From: Paracoccaceae bacterium
GTDB taxonomy: Bacteria > Pseudomonadota > Alphaproteobacteria > Rhodobacterales > Rhodobacteraceae
Direction of reading: 5' to 3'
Length of the DNA stretch: 14,492 nt
NCBI GenBank assembly: GCA_026982255.1
Contig: JALSHL010000210.1
Location: 1-14,492 of the forward strand
Positions 6,017 to 13,237 of the stretch are shown here, piece by piece. The position numbers and the translations under genes are program-made. Every line of letters starts with the position of its first letter. Within the stretch, counting starts at the first letter, position 1. The notes beneath the pieces were generated by a model that worked only from the letters and a program-made list of their open reading frames with translations, searched no databases and was not told the origin of the DNA.

Positions 6017-8422
6017 ATGAAATTCACTCTTAGCTGGCTCAAAGAGCACCTCGACACCGACGCAACGCTGGACGAGATCACCTATGCGCTCACCGACCTC
6101 GGGCTGGAGGTCGAAGGGGTCGAGAATCCGGCCGAGAAGCTGGCCGGATTTACCCTCGGCAAGGTGACCCATGCGGAAAAACATCCCGACGCCGACCGGC
6201 TGCGTGTCTGCACGGTGGAAACCGACGACGGGCCGCAGCAGATCATTTGCGGTGCGCCCAATGCGCGCGAGGGGATCACCGTCGTGGTGTGCAAGCCCGG
6301 GCAGTATGTTCCGGGGATCGACACCACGATCAAGGTGGGGAAAATCCGCGGGGTCGAGAGTTTCGGCATGATGGCCTCGGAACGCGAACTGGAGCTGTCG
6401 GACGAACACGACGGTATTATCGAGCTGCCCTCGGGCGAGGTGGGCGAGAGCTTCGCTGACTGGCTGGCCGCAAACAAGCCGGACAAAACCGATCCGGTAA
6501 TCGACATTGCCATCACCCCCAACCGCCCCGACGCGCTGGGCGTGCGCGGTGTTGCCCGCGATCTGGCGGCGCGCGGTCTCGGGACGTTGAAGCCCGCACT
6601 GGTCGAGCCGGTAAAGGGCGGTTTTGAAAGCCCTGTGAAGGTCTCCATCGATGCGGATGTGCTGGACAAGGGGTGTCCGGTATTTATGGGCCGCACGATC
6701 AAGGGCGTGAAAAACGGTCCTAGCCCGCAGTGGTTGCAGGACCGTTTGCGCGCGATTGGCTTGCGGCCGATCTCGGCGCTGGTGGATATCACCAACTTCA
6801 TGACCTATGACCGCAACCGCCCGCTGCATGTTTTCGATGTGGCGAAGGTGAATGGTGATCTGCGCGTGCATTTTGCCGAGGGCGGCGAGACGCTCACCGC
6901 GCTGGATGACAAGGAATATACGCTGGATGCCGGTATGATGGCGATCAGCGATGACACCGGCGTCGAGAGCATCGCCGGCATCATGGGCGGGCTGGCCACC
7001 GGCTGCACCGAAGATACTACCGAGGTGTTTCTGGAAAGCGCCTACTGGGATCCGATCACCATCGCCATGGCGGGACGCAAGCTGAAGATCAATTCGGATG
7101 CGCGCTATCGTTTCGAGCGCGGCGTGGATCCCGCCTTCACCCCCGAGGGGCTGGAAATGGCAACACGGATGATCCTTGATCTGTGCGGTGGCGAGGCTTC
7201 GGACGTGGTCGTTGCGGGCGCGGTGCCTGATACCGGCCGGTCCTATACGCTCGATCCGGCGCGGGTGATCAGCTTGGTCGGCATGGATATCCCGCGCGAG
7301 GAACAGGTGCGGATTCTGACCGACCTCGGATTTTCGGCCACCGGCACCGGCGACACGCTCGAGGTCTGGGTGCCGAGCTGGCGTCCCGATGTGCGCGGCG
7401 AGGCCGATCTGGTCGAGGAAATCGCGCGGGTTGCCTCGTTAACCAAACTGCAGGGTGTGCCGATGCCACGGGCCTCGGTCGGGGTGGCGAAACCGGTGCT
7501 GACGCCGATGCAGAAACGGCAGGGCATGGCGCGGCGGACGATTGCGGCGCTGGGCTATAATGAATGTGTGACCTACAGCTTTATCGACCGCAAGTCGGCG
7601 GCGCTGTTTGGCGGTGGGTCCGACGATGTGATGCTGGGCAACCCGATTTCTTCGGAAATGAGCCACATGCGCCCGACTCTGCTGCCGAGCCTGCTGCTGG
7701 CCGCAAGCAAGAACCAGTCGCGCGGATTCAACGATCTGGCCCTGTTCGAGATCGGGCACGGGTTCGAGGGTGGCGAGCCGGAGGAGCAGAAACTGCTGGC
7801 TTGCGGTATCCGCACCGGTGCCACCGCGCCGCGCAACGCCTTCGGCACGCGCCGCGATGTCGATGTGTTCGACGCCAAGGCCGATGCCGAGGCAGCGCTG
7901 GCAGCGATTGGCGTATCGGTTGGAAACCTGATGGTGATGCGCAACGCGCCGGAGTGGTTCCATCCGGGGCGATCGGCCGTGTTGAGCCTCGGCCCGAAAA
8001 ACCCGTTGGCGGTGTTTGGCGAGCTGCACCCGAAAGTGCTGGCGGAAATGGACGTGAAGGGACCAGCGGTCGCCTTTACCCTGTTCCTCGAAAACGCGCC
8101 CTTCCCGAAGGCGAAAAGCAAGACCCGTCCGGCGCTGGATATTTCCGACTATCAGGCCGTGGAGCGGGACTTCGCCTTTGTGGTGGATGGCGATCTGGAG
8201 GTCGACAAGCTGTTGAAGGCGGCGAAAGGCGCGGACAAGAAGCTGATCGAAAGCGTGTCGCTGTTCGATGTGTTTGTTCTGGATGACGACAAGAAATCCG
8301 TGGCGATTTCCGTGCGCATCCAGCCCAGATCCGGCACGCTGACCGACAAGGAAATCGAGGCCGTGGCCGCGCAGGTCATCGCCAAGGTGGAAAAAGCCAC
8401 CGGCGCAACATTGAGAGGGTAA
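6017..8422 (+). CDS. pheT: Phenylalanine-tRNA ligase beta subunit
   Basis: The beta subunit of phenylalanyl-tRNA synthetase, which binds tRNA-Phe and edits mischarged Tyr-tRNA. It has 801 residues, full length. From M at 6017 it opens MKFTLSWLKEHLDTDATLDE. The EMAP-II-like tRNA-binding domain follows (about 40-150, containing HPDADRLRVC and IICGAPNAREG), then the B3/4 editing region with ITPNRPDALGVRG upstream of it. The B5 DNA-binding-like domain starts near residue 409 (SYTLDPARV), then the class II-like core, and a C-terminal ferredoxin-fold anticodon-binding domain lies from about 708 (SDYQAVERDFAFVVD). The frame extends 20 codons further upstream, but conservation begins at this ATG; its ribosome site is weak (GGAAAG). 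It is separated from pheS by 339 bases, so it probably has its own promoter. ytoQ follows after four bases. Confidence 0.96.
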   Translation: MKFTLSWLKEHLDTDATLDEITYALTDLGLEVEGVENPAEKLAGFTLGKVTHAEKHPDADRLRVCTVETDDGPQQIICGAPNAREGITVVVCKPGQYVPGIDTTIKVGKIRGVESFGMMASERELELSDEHDGIIELPSGEVGESFADWLAANKPDKTDPVIDIAITPNRPDALGVRGVARDLAARGLGTLKPALVEPVKGGFESPVKVSIDADVLDKGCPVFMGRTIKGVKNGPSPQWLQDRLRAIGLRPISALVDITNFMTYDRNRPLHVFDVAKVNGDLRVHFAEGGETLTALDDKEYTLDAGMMAISDDTGVESIAGIMGGLATGCTEDTTEVFLESAYWDPITIAMAGRKLKINSDARYRFERGVDPAFTPEGLEMATRMILDLCGGEASDVVVAGAVPDTGRSYTLDPARVISLVGMDIPREEQVRILTDLGFSATGTGDTLEVWVPSWRPDVRGEADLVEEIARVASLTKLQGVPMPRASVGVAKPVLTPMQKRQGMARRTIAALGYNECVTYSFIDRKSAALFGGGSDDVMLGNPISSEMSHMRPTLLPSLLLAASKNQSRGFNDLALFEIGHGFEGGEPEEQKLLACGIRTGATAPRNAFGTRRDVDVFDAKADAEAALAAIGVSVGNLMVMRNAPEWFHPGRSAVLSLGPKNPLAVFGELHPKVLAEMDVKGPAVAFTLFLENAPFPKAKSKTRPALDISDYQAVERDFAFVVDGDLEVDKLLKAAKGADKKLIESVSLFDVFVLDDDKKSVAISVRIQPRSGTLTDKEIEAVAAQVIAKVEKATGATLRG

Positions 8423-8426
8423 TGCG

Positions 8427-8876
8427 ATGAAAGTCTATCTGTCCGGAGAAATCCACACAAACTGGCGCGAGGAAATCGAGAACGGCTGTAAGGCGGCGGG
8501 ACTGGACGTGCAGTTTTCCGCGCCGGTGACCGATCACGATGCCTCGGACGATTGCGGCGTGGCGATACTGGGGGCCGAGGACAACAAGTTCTGGCACGAC
8601 CGCAAAGGCGCGCAGATCAACGCTATCCGCACCCGCAAGGGGATCGGGGATGCGGATGTGGTCGTCGTGCGTTTTGGCGAGAAATACAAGCAGTGGAACG
8701 CGGCTTTCGATGCCGGTATGGCGGCGGCGCTGGGCAAGTCGCTGATTGTGCTGCACGGACCGGAACACCAGCACCCGTTGAAAGAGGTCGACGCGGCGGC
8801 GCTGGCCGTGGCCGAGCGTCCGGAACAGGTCGTGCAGATTTTGCAGTATGTGCTGACGGGCAAACTGCCGCAGTAA
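8427..8876 (+). CDS. ytoQ: YtoQ family protein (nucleoside 2-deoxyribosyltransferase-like)
   Basis: A 149-residue cytoplasmic protein of the YtoQ family (PF11071), related in fold to nucleoside 2-deoxyribosyltransferases; to my knowledge no reaction has been shown for the family. The opening KVYLSGEIHTNWREE has the family's beta-strand-glycine start. The segment IGDADVVVVRFGEKYKQWN (73-91) with FDAGMAAALGKSLIVLH (94-110) matches the second half of the deoxyribosyltransferase fold. There the usual substrate-gripping glutamate appears to be replaced, because the sequence reads FDAGMAAALGK rather than an Ex-G-xA form. GAGAGGG lies about eight bases before the ATG, and the gene begins four bases after the pheT stop, so it is almost certainly co-transcribed with pheT. 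Confidence 0.85.
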   Translation: MKVYLSGEIHTNWREEIENGCKAAGLDVQFSAPVTDHDASDDCGVAILGAEDNKFWHDRKGAQINAIRTRKGIGDADVVVVRFGEKYKQWNAAFDAGMAAALGKSLIVLHGPEHQHPLKEVDAAALAVAERPEQVVQILQYVLTGKLPQ

Positions 8877-8907
8877 TTTCGCGCAGGTCAGCAGGTCAAA
8901 CGGAAAA

Positions 8908-8938
8908 GGGCCGTCGCCGGAAAAGCCGACGACGGCCC
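8908..8938. terminator. Strong hairpin after ytoQ, possible terminator
   Basis: GGGCCGTCG at 8908-8916 pairs perfectly with CGACGGCCC at 8930-8938 around a 13-base loop, 31 bases after the ytoQ stop. On the plus strand no T-run follows (GATCGTG). On the minus strand the stem is followed by TTTTCC, so the sequence is a better terminator for leftward transcription. It probably ends the pheT-ytoQ transcript or blocks antisense transcription. Confidence 0.5.
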
Positions 8939-8952
8939 GATCGTGTAAAAAT

Positions 8953-8993
8953 GCCCCGTTGTGAAATTACTCAACTACCGGTAACCATGGGGC
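8953..8993. promoter_or_regulatory. Inverted repeats upstream of the LytTR gene
   Basis: GCCCC (8953-8957) and GGGGC (8989-8993) enclose GTTG (8958-8961) with CAAC (8972-8975) and two short palindromes, ACCGGT (8977-8982) and CCATGG (8986-8991). The cluster lies 58-98 bases upstream of the regulator gene start, a plausible operator or leader position. I cannot match it to a defined LytTR-binding consensus. Confidence 0.25.
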
Positions 8994-9050
8994 GTGCCCG
9001 CCAAAGCGACACTCTCAACCAACACGCATCAAGAGCGAGAAAACCCTAGA

Positions 9051-9905
9051 ATGAAGCCCGAACAGCAGCAAGAAAGTTGGCGCGGATTGCAGGTATATGA
9101 CGCGTTCGGGCATAAATTTCATTTGACGTCACGTGAAATGAGTATGATCGCGCCGGACAGGTATGTCTTTTTGTACGACTTTCTGGCCGCTTCCATTCTG
9201 GTTTTGGCGAATGTGCACGGCTACCGCGACACTCTGGGGCCGCTGGTGGCCATGCTGCTATGGTATGGTATGATCCTGCTGGTGACAGCGCTGTATCATG
9301 TCGTTCTGGTTCTGGCTCTGCTTCTATCGAAAAAGCACCTGAAGTTTTTTCTATATCTGCCCTTCGTTGGCCTGATCTCGCTGTCTGTCGCGACACTGGT
9401 TGTCAATTTTTTCTATTCTCTGCTGGTAGGCGAACCCTATACTTTCGAGATGGCCACGCGACATATATTCTTCAATGCTATCATGGGAATTCTGTTCGAA
9501 ACGATTTTCATGTTGTTCGTTTTCCCGAAGGTTTCCGAACGGATAGAGACCGGCGGCAACACAGAGGTGGAGCCGGAAATCCGGGAAACTACAGATAGAA
9601 AGCTGGCAATCGCCGGCAGGTATTTCCCGGTAAAAGATATCGTCTCGATCTCGTCACAGGATCATTATCTGGAAATCGTCACGACCAGTGTGACCGAGTT
9701 GTTGCGTGGCCGCATGGCGGATGTGCTGGGGCAGCTTGCCGACACCGACGGAATTTCACCACACCGTTCGCATTGGGTTGCGCGCGCTGCAATCGAGAGG
9801 ATCGGTGGCAAGTCGGGAGCCAGAACATTGGTATTGAGCAATGAAACCGAAATCCCGATTGCCCGCACTAAACTGGCAGGGGTAAAGTCTTGGTATGAAG
9901 GGTGA
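9051..9905 (+). CDS. Membrane-anchored LytTR-type DNA-binding transcriptional regulator
   Basis: A 284-residue protein joining an integral membrane domain to a C-terminal LytTR DNA-binding domain (PF04397). About four hydrophobic helices appear at residues 39-55, 64-92, 98-122 and 138-159. The cytoplasmic LytTR domain covers about 186-284, with the conserved pieces YFPVKDIVSISSQDHYLEI, ELLRGRMADVLGQL and ISPHRSHWVARAAIERI. There is no receiver domain or histidine kinase domain, so it would be a one-component regulator sensing in the membrane and binding DNA directly; the signal is unknown. I chose ATG 9051 although only a weak GAGCGAG precedes it; the frame extends 19 codons upstream to ATG 8994 without family-like sequence. 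Its targets cannot be told from here, though mscL lies just downstream. Confidence 0.85.
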   Translation: MKPEQQQESWRGLQVYDAFGHKFHLTSREMSMIAPDRYVFLYDFLAASILVLANVHGYRDTLGPLVAMLLWYGMILLVTALYHVVLVLALLLSKKHLKFFLYLPFVGLISLSVATLVVNFFYSLLVGEPYTFEMATRHIFFNAIMGILFETIFMLFVFPKVSERIETGGNTEVEPEIRETTDRKLAIAGRYFPVKDIVSISSQDHYLEIVTTSVTELLRGRMADVLGQLADTDGISPHRSHWVARAAIERIGGKSGARTLVLSNETEIPIARTKLAGVKSWYEG

Positions 9906-9974
9906 AATCTGGATATTTCCATCTGGTGTGGTAGCGTATGCATCCGCATATACCAATAGATAAGGAGGGAAATT

Positions 9975-10409
9975 ATGCTTAAGGAATTCAAGGACTTTAT
10001 TGCCAAGGGCAATGTCATGGACATGGCCGTCGGTATTATCATCGGCGCGGCGTTTACGGCCATCGTGAAATCGATGGTCGCCGACCTGATCAACCCGTTC
10101 ATCAGTATTTTCACCGGCGGGATTGACTTCACCAATTTGTTCGTGGTGCTGGGCGAGGGCGACTATGCTACATTGGCCGAAGCGCAGGAGGCGGGGGCCG
10201 CGGTGTTTGCTTACGGCTCTTTCATCATGGCAGTGATCAATTTCCTGATCGTGGCCTTTGTGGTGTTTATGCTGGTCAAGGCGGTCAACAAGGCCAAGGC
10301 CGCTGCTGAAAAACCGGCCGAGGAGCCCGCGCCGGAAGAGCCGAAAGGTCCAACGCAGGAAGAGCTGTTGGCGGAAATCCGGGATTTGCTGAAAACGCAG
10401 TCTGCATAA
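9975..10409 (+). CDS. mscL: Large-conductance mechanosensitive channel MscL
   Basis: A 144-residue inner-membrane channel that opens under membrane tension to release solutes during osmotic downshock; it works as a homopentamer. The N-terminal amphipathic MLKEFKDFIAKGNV is followed by the pore helix MDMAVGIIIGAAFTAIV (about 15-31 onward). A periplasmic loop of roughly 45-76 carries DFTNLF, and a second helix follows from about 77 (FAYGSFIMAVINFLIVAFVV). The cytoplasmic tail has KAKAAAEKPAEEPAPEEPKG and the terminal helix TQEELLAEIRDLLK. Length and layout are typical, with a Pro/Glu-rich linker. A near-ideal AAGGAGG lies just before the ATG. It follows the LytTR gene by 69 bases, possibly with its own promoter, and ends at a bidirectional terminator. 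Confidence 0.96.
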   Translation: MLKEFKDFIAKGNVMDMAVGIIIGAAFTAIVKSMVADLINPFISIFTGGIDFTNLFVVLGEGDYATLAEAQEAGAAVFAYGSFIMAVINFLIVAFVVFMLVKAVNKAKAAAEKPAEEPAPEEPKGPTQEELLAEIRDLLKTQSA

Positions 10410-10413
10410 CGAG

Positions 10414-10446
10414 AAAGGCCCGCCGAAACATTCCGGCGGGCCTTTT
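10414..10446. terminator. Bidirectional intrinsic terminator between mscL and ald
   Basis: GGCCCGCCG at 10417-10425 pairs perfectly with CGGCGGGCC at 10434-10442 around an eight-base loop. TTTT (10443-10446) follows on the plus strand, while AAA (10414-10416) before the stem supplies a T-run on the minus strand. It lies five bases after the mscL stop and just before the end of the converging ald gene, so one element serves both. Confidence 0.92.
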
Positions 10447-10448
10447 GT

Positions 10449-11567
10449 TTATATCTTCAGAGCCTCTTCAGGAGTGATCGTTTCGATCCCCAGCGCTTCG
10501 CCCACAGCGGCGTAGGTCAGGTGGCCCGCATGGGTGTTCAGCCCGTTGGCCAGGTGCGGATCATCAGCACAGGCCTGTTTCCAGCCCTTGTTGGCCAGCG
10601 CGATCATGAAAGGCATGGTGGCATTGCCCAGCGCCTGCGTCGAGGTGCGGGCAACGGCCCCCGGCATATTGGCCACGCAATAGTGCATGATGCCGTCGAC
10701 TTCGTAGATCGGGTCGTCATGGGTGGTGGCATGCGAGGTCTCGAAACACCCGCCCTGATCAATCGCCACATCTACCAGAACCGCGCCCGTCTTCATGGTT
10801 TTCAGCATATCGCGGGTCACCAGTTTCGGGGCGGCGGCGCCCGGGATCAGCACGGCACCAATAACCATGTCGGCCCCTGCGACCATCTCGGCAGTATTGC
10901 CCTTCGAGGCATAGAGGGTCTTGAAATCCCCGCCGAAGACATCGTCGAGGTAGCGCATGCGCGGCAGGGACAGGTCCAGCACCGTCACATCTGCACCCAT
11001 ACCGGCCGCGATTTTCGCCGCATGGGTGCCGACGACACCGCCGCCCAGAACAACGACCTTGGCCGGTGCAACGCCCGGCACGCCGCCCATCAGAACGCCT
11101 CGCCCGCCGTTGGCCTTTTGCAGAGTCCAGCTGCCGACCTGCGGGGCCAGACGACCGGCGACTTCGGACATCGGGGCCAGCAGCGGTAGCGCGCCGTTGC
11201 GGTCGGTGACAGTTTCATAGGCAATGGCCGTGACGCCGCTTTCCAGCAGGTCTTTGGTCTGCTCCGGATCGGGGGCGAGGTGCAAATAGGTGAACAGGAT
11301 TTGCCCTTTGCGCAGTTGCTTGCGCTCCACGGCCTGCGGTTCCTTGACTTTCACGACCATTTCGGCGCGTTCGAAAATCTCGGCAGCGGTATCGGCGATT
11401 TCCGCGCCGGCGGCGATGTATTCCGCGTCGGGGAAACCGGCTCCTTCGCCGGCCCCTTTCTGGATGATAACCTGGTGCCCGTGGGCAACGGCCTCGTGTG
11501 CGGCGGCGGGGGTGATTCCGACGCGATATTCCTGATTTTTGATTTCTGTGGGACATCCGATAAGCAT
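10449..11567 (-). CDS. ald: Alanine dehydrogenase
   Basis: NAD-dependent oxidative deamination of L-alanine to pyruvate and ammonia, reversible, in the cytoplasm. The protein has 372 residues from ATG 11567, the family's usual length. It begins MLIGCPTEIKNQEYRVG. Known active-site positions are all present at family numbering: R15 in EYRVG, K75 in VKVKEP, H96 in YLHLAPD and D270 in VAIDQGG. The NAD-binding Rossmann turn is VVVLGGGVVGTHAAK (171-185), with the acidic D198 ending the next strand. GAGG six bases upstream fixes the start; the frame continues 69 codons further but into the intergenic region. It is divergent from an Lrp-type regulator gene across a repeat-rich gap, the arrangement known for aldA/aldR in rhizobia, so alanine-responsive activation is likely. 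Confidence 0.96.
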   Translation of the reverse strand: MLIGCPTEIKNQEYRVGITPAAAHEAVAHGHQVIIQKGAGEGAGFPDAEYIAAGAEIADTAAEIFERAEMVVKVKEPQAVERKQLRKGQILFTYLHLAPDPEQTKDLLESGVTAIAYETVTDRNGALPLLAPMSEVAGRLAPQVGSWTLQKANGGRGVLMGGVPGVAPAKVVVLGGGVVGTHAAKIAAGMGADVTVLDLSLPRMRYLDDVFGGDFKTLYASKGNTAEMVAGADMVIGAVLIPGAAAPKLVTRDMLKTMKTGAVLVDVAIDQGGCFETSHATTHDDPIYEVDGIMHYCVANMPGAVARTSTQALGNATMPFMIALANKGWKQACADDPHLANGLNTHAGHLTYAAVGEALGIETITPEEALKI

Positions 11568-11595
11568 TTTGGGCCTCATGCTGGGTTGGGGTGTA

Positions 11596-11708
11596 TTGAC
11601 AACATGTCGCAGGATGTTTGCAATTGCATCGCGAATATCTATTGTGCAATGCAGAAATATTCGAATAAACAGCGAAGAAATTGCCAACAAGGCGTGGATT
11701 ATTGCAAT
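11596..11708. promoter_or_regulatory. Divergent ald/aldR control region with phased repeats
   Basis: Between the two divergent starts lie several repeated motifs. TGCAAT occurs at 11619, 11645 and 11703, and the first is part of a perfect palindrome TGCAATTGCA (11619-11628). CGAATAT (11632-11638) and ATATTCG (11657-11663) form a perfect seven-base inverted repeat; the right arm is also within the palindrome TATTCGAATA (11658-11667). CGAATA recurs at exactly 30-base spacing, about three helical turns, as suits a multimeric Lrp-family regulator. TTGACA at 11596-11601, 17 bases before TGCAAT, could be a promoter for the rightward gene. Binding is inferred, not shown. Confidence 0.5.
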
Positions 11709-12168
11709 GAGTCGAATGGATGCGCTCGATATCAAGATTCTCGAAGCCCTGCAGCGCAAGGGGCGGATGTCCAATGCGGAACTGGCCGAAAAAGTGAACC
11801 TTTCACCCTCGGCCTGTCATCGTCGTGTGCAACGGCTGGAACAGGAAGGCATCATCAAGGATTACGTCGCGCTGCTGGACCCGCGCGCGGTGGATCGTCC
11901 TTCGACCGTGTTTGTGGAGATTACGCTGTCGGGGCAGGCCGACGAGTTGCTGGAGCGGTTCGAGGCCGCTGTGCGCCGCATCCCCGATGTGCTGGAATGT
12001 CATCTGATGGCGGGCACGGCGGATTACCTGTTGAAGGTGGTGGCGGCGGATACGGACGATTTCGCCCGCATCCACCGGCAGTATCTGGCCCGCTTGCCCG
12101 GGGTATCGCAGATGCAGTCGAGTTTTGCCCTGCGTACGGTGTTCAAGACCACAGCGTTGCCGCTTTAG
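11707..12168 (+). CDS. aldR: Lrp/AsnC family transcriptional regulator, probable AldR
   Basis: A 153-residue regulator with the standard Lrp/AsnC layout. The N-terminal helix-turn-helix covers about residues 1-60 (MDALDIKILEALQRKGRMSN, then ELAEKVNLSPSACHRRVQRL with the recognition helix). It is followed by a RAM/ligand-binding domain of about 65-150, including GTADYLLKVVA and an alpha-beta repeat. Family members bind amino acids and form dimers to octamers. Its divergent position next to ald suggests it activates ald in response to alanine, as AldR does in Rhizobium. ATG 11707 is used; ATG 11716, three codons on, is equally possible, and only a distant AAGG precedes them. Its TAG overlaps the stop of the converging azlD gene. 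Confidence 0.9.
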   Translation: MSRMDALDIKILEALQRKGRMSNAELAEKVNLSPSACHRRVQRLEQEGIIKDYVALLDPRAVDRPSTVFVEITLSGQADELLERFEAAVRRIPDVLECHLMAGTADYLLKVVAADTDDFARIHRQYLARLPGVSQMQSSFALRTVFKTTALPL

Positions 12169-12488
12169 CCAATCAGGTAAAGCGTAAGGTAAAGTGTTGC
12201 CATGCCCCCGACAATCGAGCCGATGACGCTTTTGAAATAGGCCCCGATGAACAGCGACACGGCGGCGGCCGACAGGCGCGCGGGGTCGATCTGCCCGCCG
12301 GTGGCTTGTGGCCAGGCGATCAGCGGAGCGATCAGGCCGGGCATGACGGCCACGGGGACGTACCGCAGGTGGCGCATTACCCATTCCGGCAGCTTGCGCG
12401 AGCCGATCAGCCCGATGAACGACAGGCGTAACAGATAGGTGCCAAGGCCGAGGAAAACGATGGTCAACCAGATGTCGAGGGTGCTCAT
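12165..12488 (-). CDS. azlD: AzlD family branched-chain amino acid export small subunit
   Basis: A 107-residue inner-membrane protein with about four hydrophobic helices, the small partner of AzlC (PF05437). Recognisable pieces are TYLLRLSFIGL near residues 17-27, LPEWVMRHLRYVPVAVMPGL near 32-51 and a last helix near VGGMATLYLTLYLIG. The start is ATG 12488, with CAGGAGAG about eight bases upstream; the frame extends 24 codons back into azlC but the ribosome site marks this ATG. It overlaps the azlC stop in an ATGA motif, showing translational coupling. Together the pair exports branched-chain amino acids in the proton-driven LIV-E type systems; the exact substrate here is not established. Confidence 0.88.
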   Translation of the reverse strand: MSTLDIWLTIVFLGLGTYLLRLSFIGLIGSRKLPEWVMRHLRYVPVAVMPGLIAPLIAWPQATGGQIDPARLSAAAVSLFIGAYFKSVIGSIVGGMATLYLTLYLIG

Positions 12489-13198
12489 GCGCGACTCTCC
12501 TGCCATTTCTCGATGCGCGCGCCGGTCATCATGGCCAGCACGGCGGCGATCATCAGCCACAGGTTATAGGGCATCCACGACAGTGCCAGCGCCACCACGA
12601 CCGACACGATGGCCGCCGCCACATGCGGCAGGCTGCGCAGGGCGGGGGCGACCATGGCGAGGAAGGTGATGGGAATGGCAAAATCCAGCGCGTATTCATC
12701 GGGAATGGCCGAACCGGCCAGCGCCCCGAGCAGGGTGAAGCCATACCACATCGGGGCAATCGGGCTGATCACGCCGAAATAATAGGCGACCTTCTGTGCA
12801 AGAGTCATGTCCGGTTCTGCCTCGTATTTCACGATCGAGACTCCGTAGGCCTGATCGACCATGAAATAGGCGATAAAACCCCGCTGCCAGAACGGCGCCT
12901 TGCCCAGATGCGGCGTCAGCGAGGCCGAATACATCGCCATACGCAGGTTGATGGCCAGTCCGGTCAACACGATCACCAGCACCGGCGCATTGTCCTGTAG
13001 CAACTGCACGGCAGCGAACTGCGCCGCGCCGGCAATGACGAGTACGGTCATCGCCATGGTTTCCAGCAGGTTGAAGCCGGCCTCGGTCGCGACCACGCCG
13101 AACAACAGGCCGAAGGGGGCGATCACCAGAATAAACGGTGCGCCGTCGCGAAATCCGCGCCAATAGGTTTTTCCGGTTATGGACATATCCGCCCCCAT
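12485..13198 (-). CDS. azlC: AzlC family branched-chain amino acid export large subunit
   Basis: A 237-residue integral membrane protein of the AzlC family (PF03591), the large subunit that with AzlD exports branched-chain amino acids or analogues. The N-terminal motif GFRDGAPFILVIAPFGLLFG (about residues 15-34) is characteristic. Further family blocks are AGAAQFAAVQLL, AINLRMAMYSASLTPHL and FIAYFMVDQAYGVS. Alternating hydrophobic stretches predict about seven helices. Two starts are possible: ATG 13198, with AAGGGAA about ten bases upstream, or ATG 13186 with GGGGGCGG directly before it. The gene leads azlCD and is divergent from fdhD, with only 39 bases between the starts. Confidence 0.9.
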   Translation of the reverse strand: MGADMSITGKTYWRGFRDGAPFILVIAPFGLLFGVVATEAGFNLLETMAMTVLVIAGAAQFAAVQLLQDNAPVLVIVLTGLAINLRMAMYSASLTPHLGKAPFWQRGFIAYFMVDQAYGVSIVKYEAEPDMTLAQKVAYYFGVISPIAPMWYGFTLLGALAGSAIPDEYALDFAIPITFLAMVAPALRSLPHVAAAIVSVVVALALSWMPYNLWLMIAAVLAMMTGARIEKWQESRA

Positions 13199-13237
13199 GC
13201 TTCACATTCCCTTGCGATATATCGGGGATAATCCCGT

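Noticed and set aside
5855..6871. Minus-strand open frame of 338 codons antisense to pheT
   Set aside because: It lies opposite the strongly conserved tRNA-binding part of PheT, and its His/Arg-rich composition is typical of an antisense shadow.
8953..9000. Possible LytTR-binding box (CCGTTGTGA) upstream of the LytTR gene
   Set aside because: It matches known LytTR or AlgR boxes only partly, and I found no second properly spaced repeat.
9936..9953. Short hairpin (TATGC/GCATA) upstream of mscL
   Set aside because: A five-base AT-rich stem is weak and easily due to chance.
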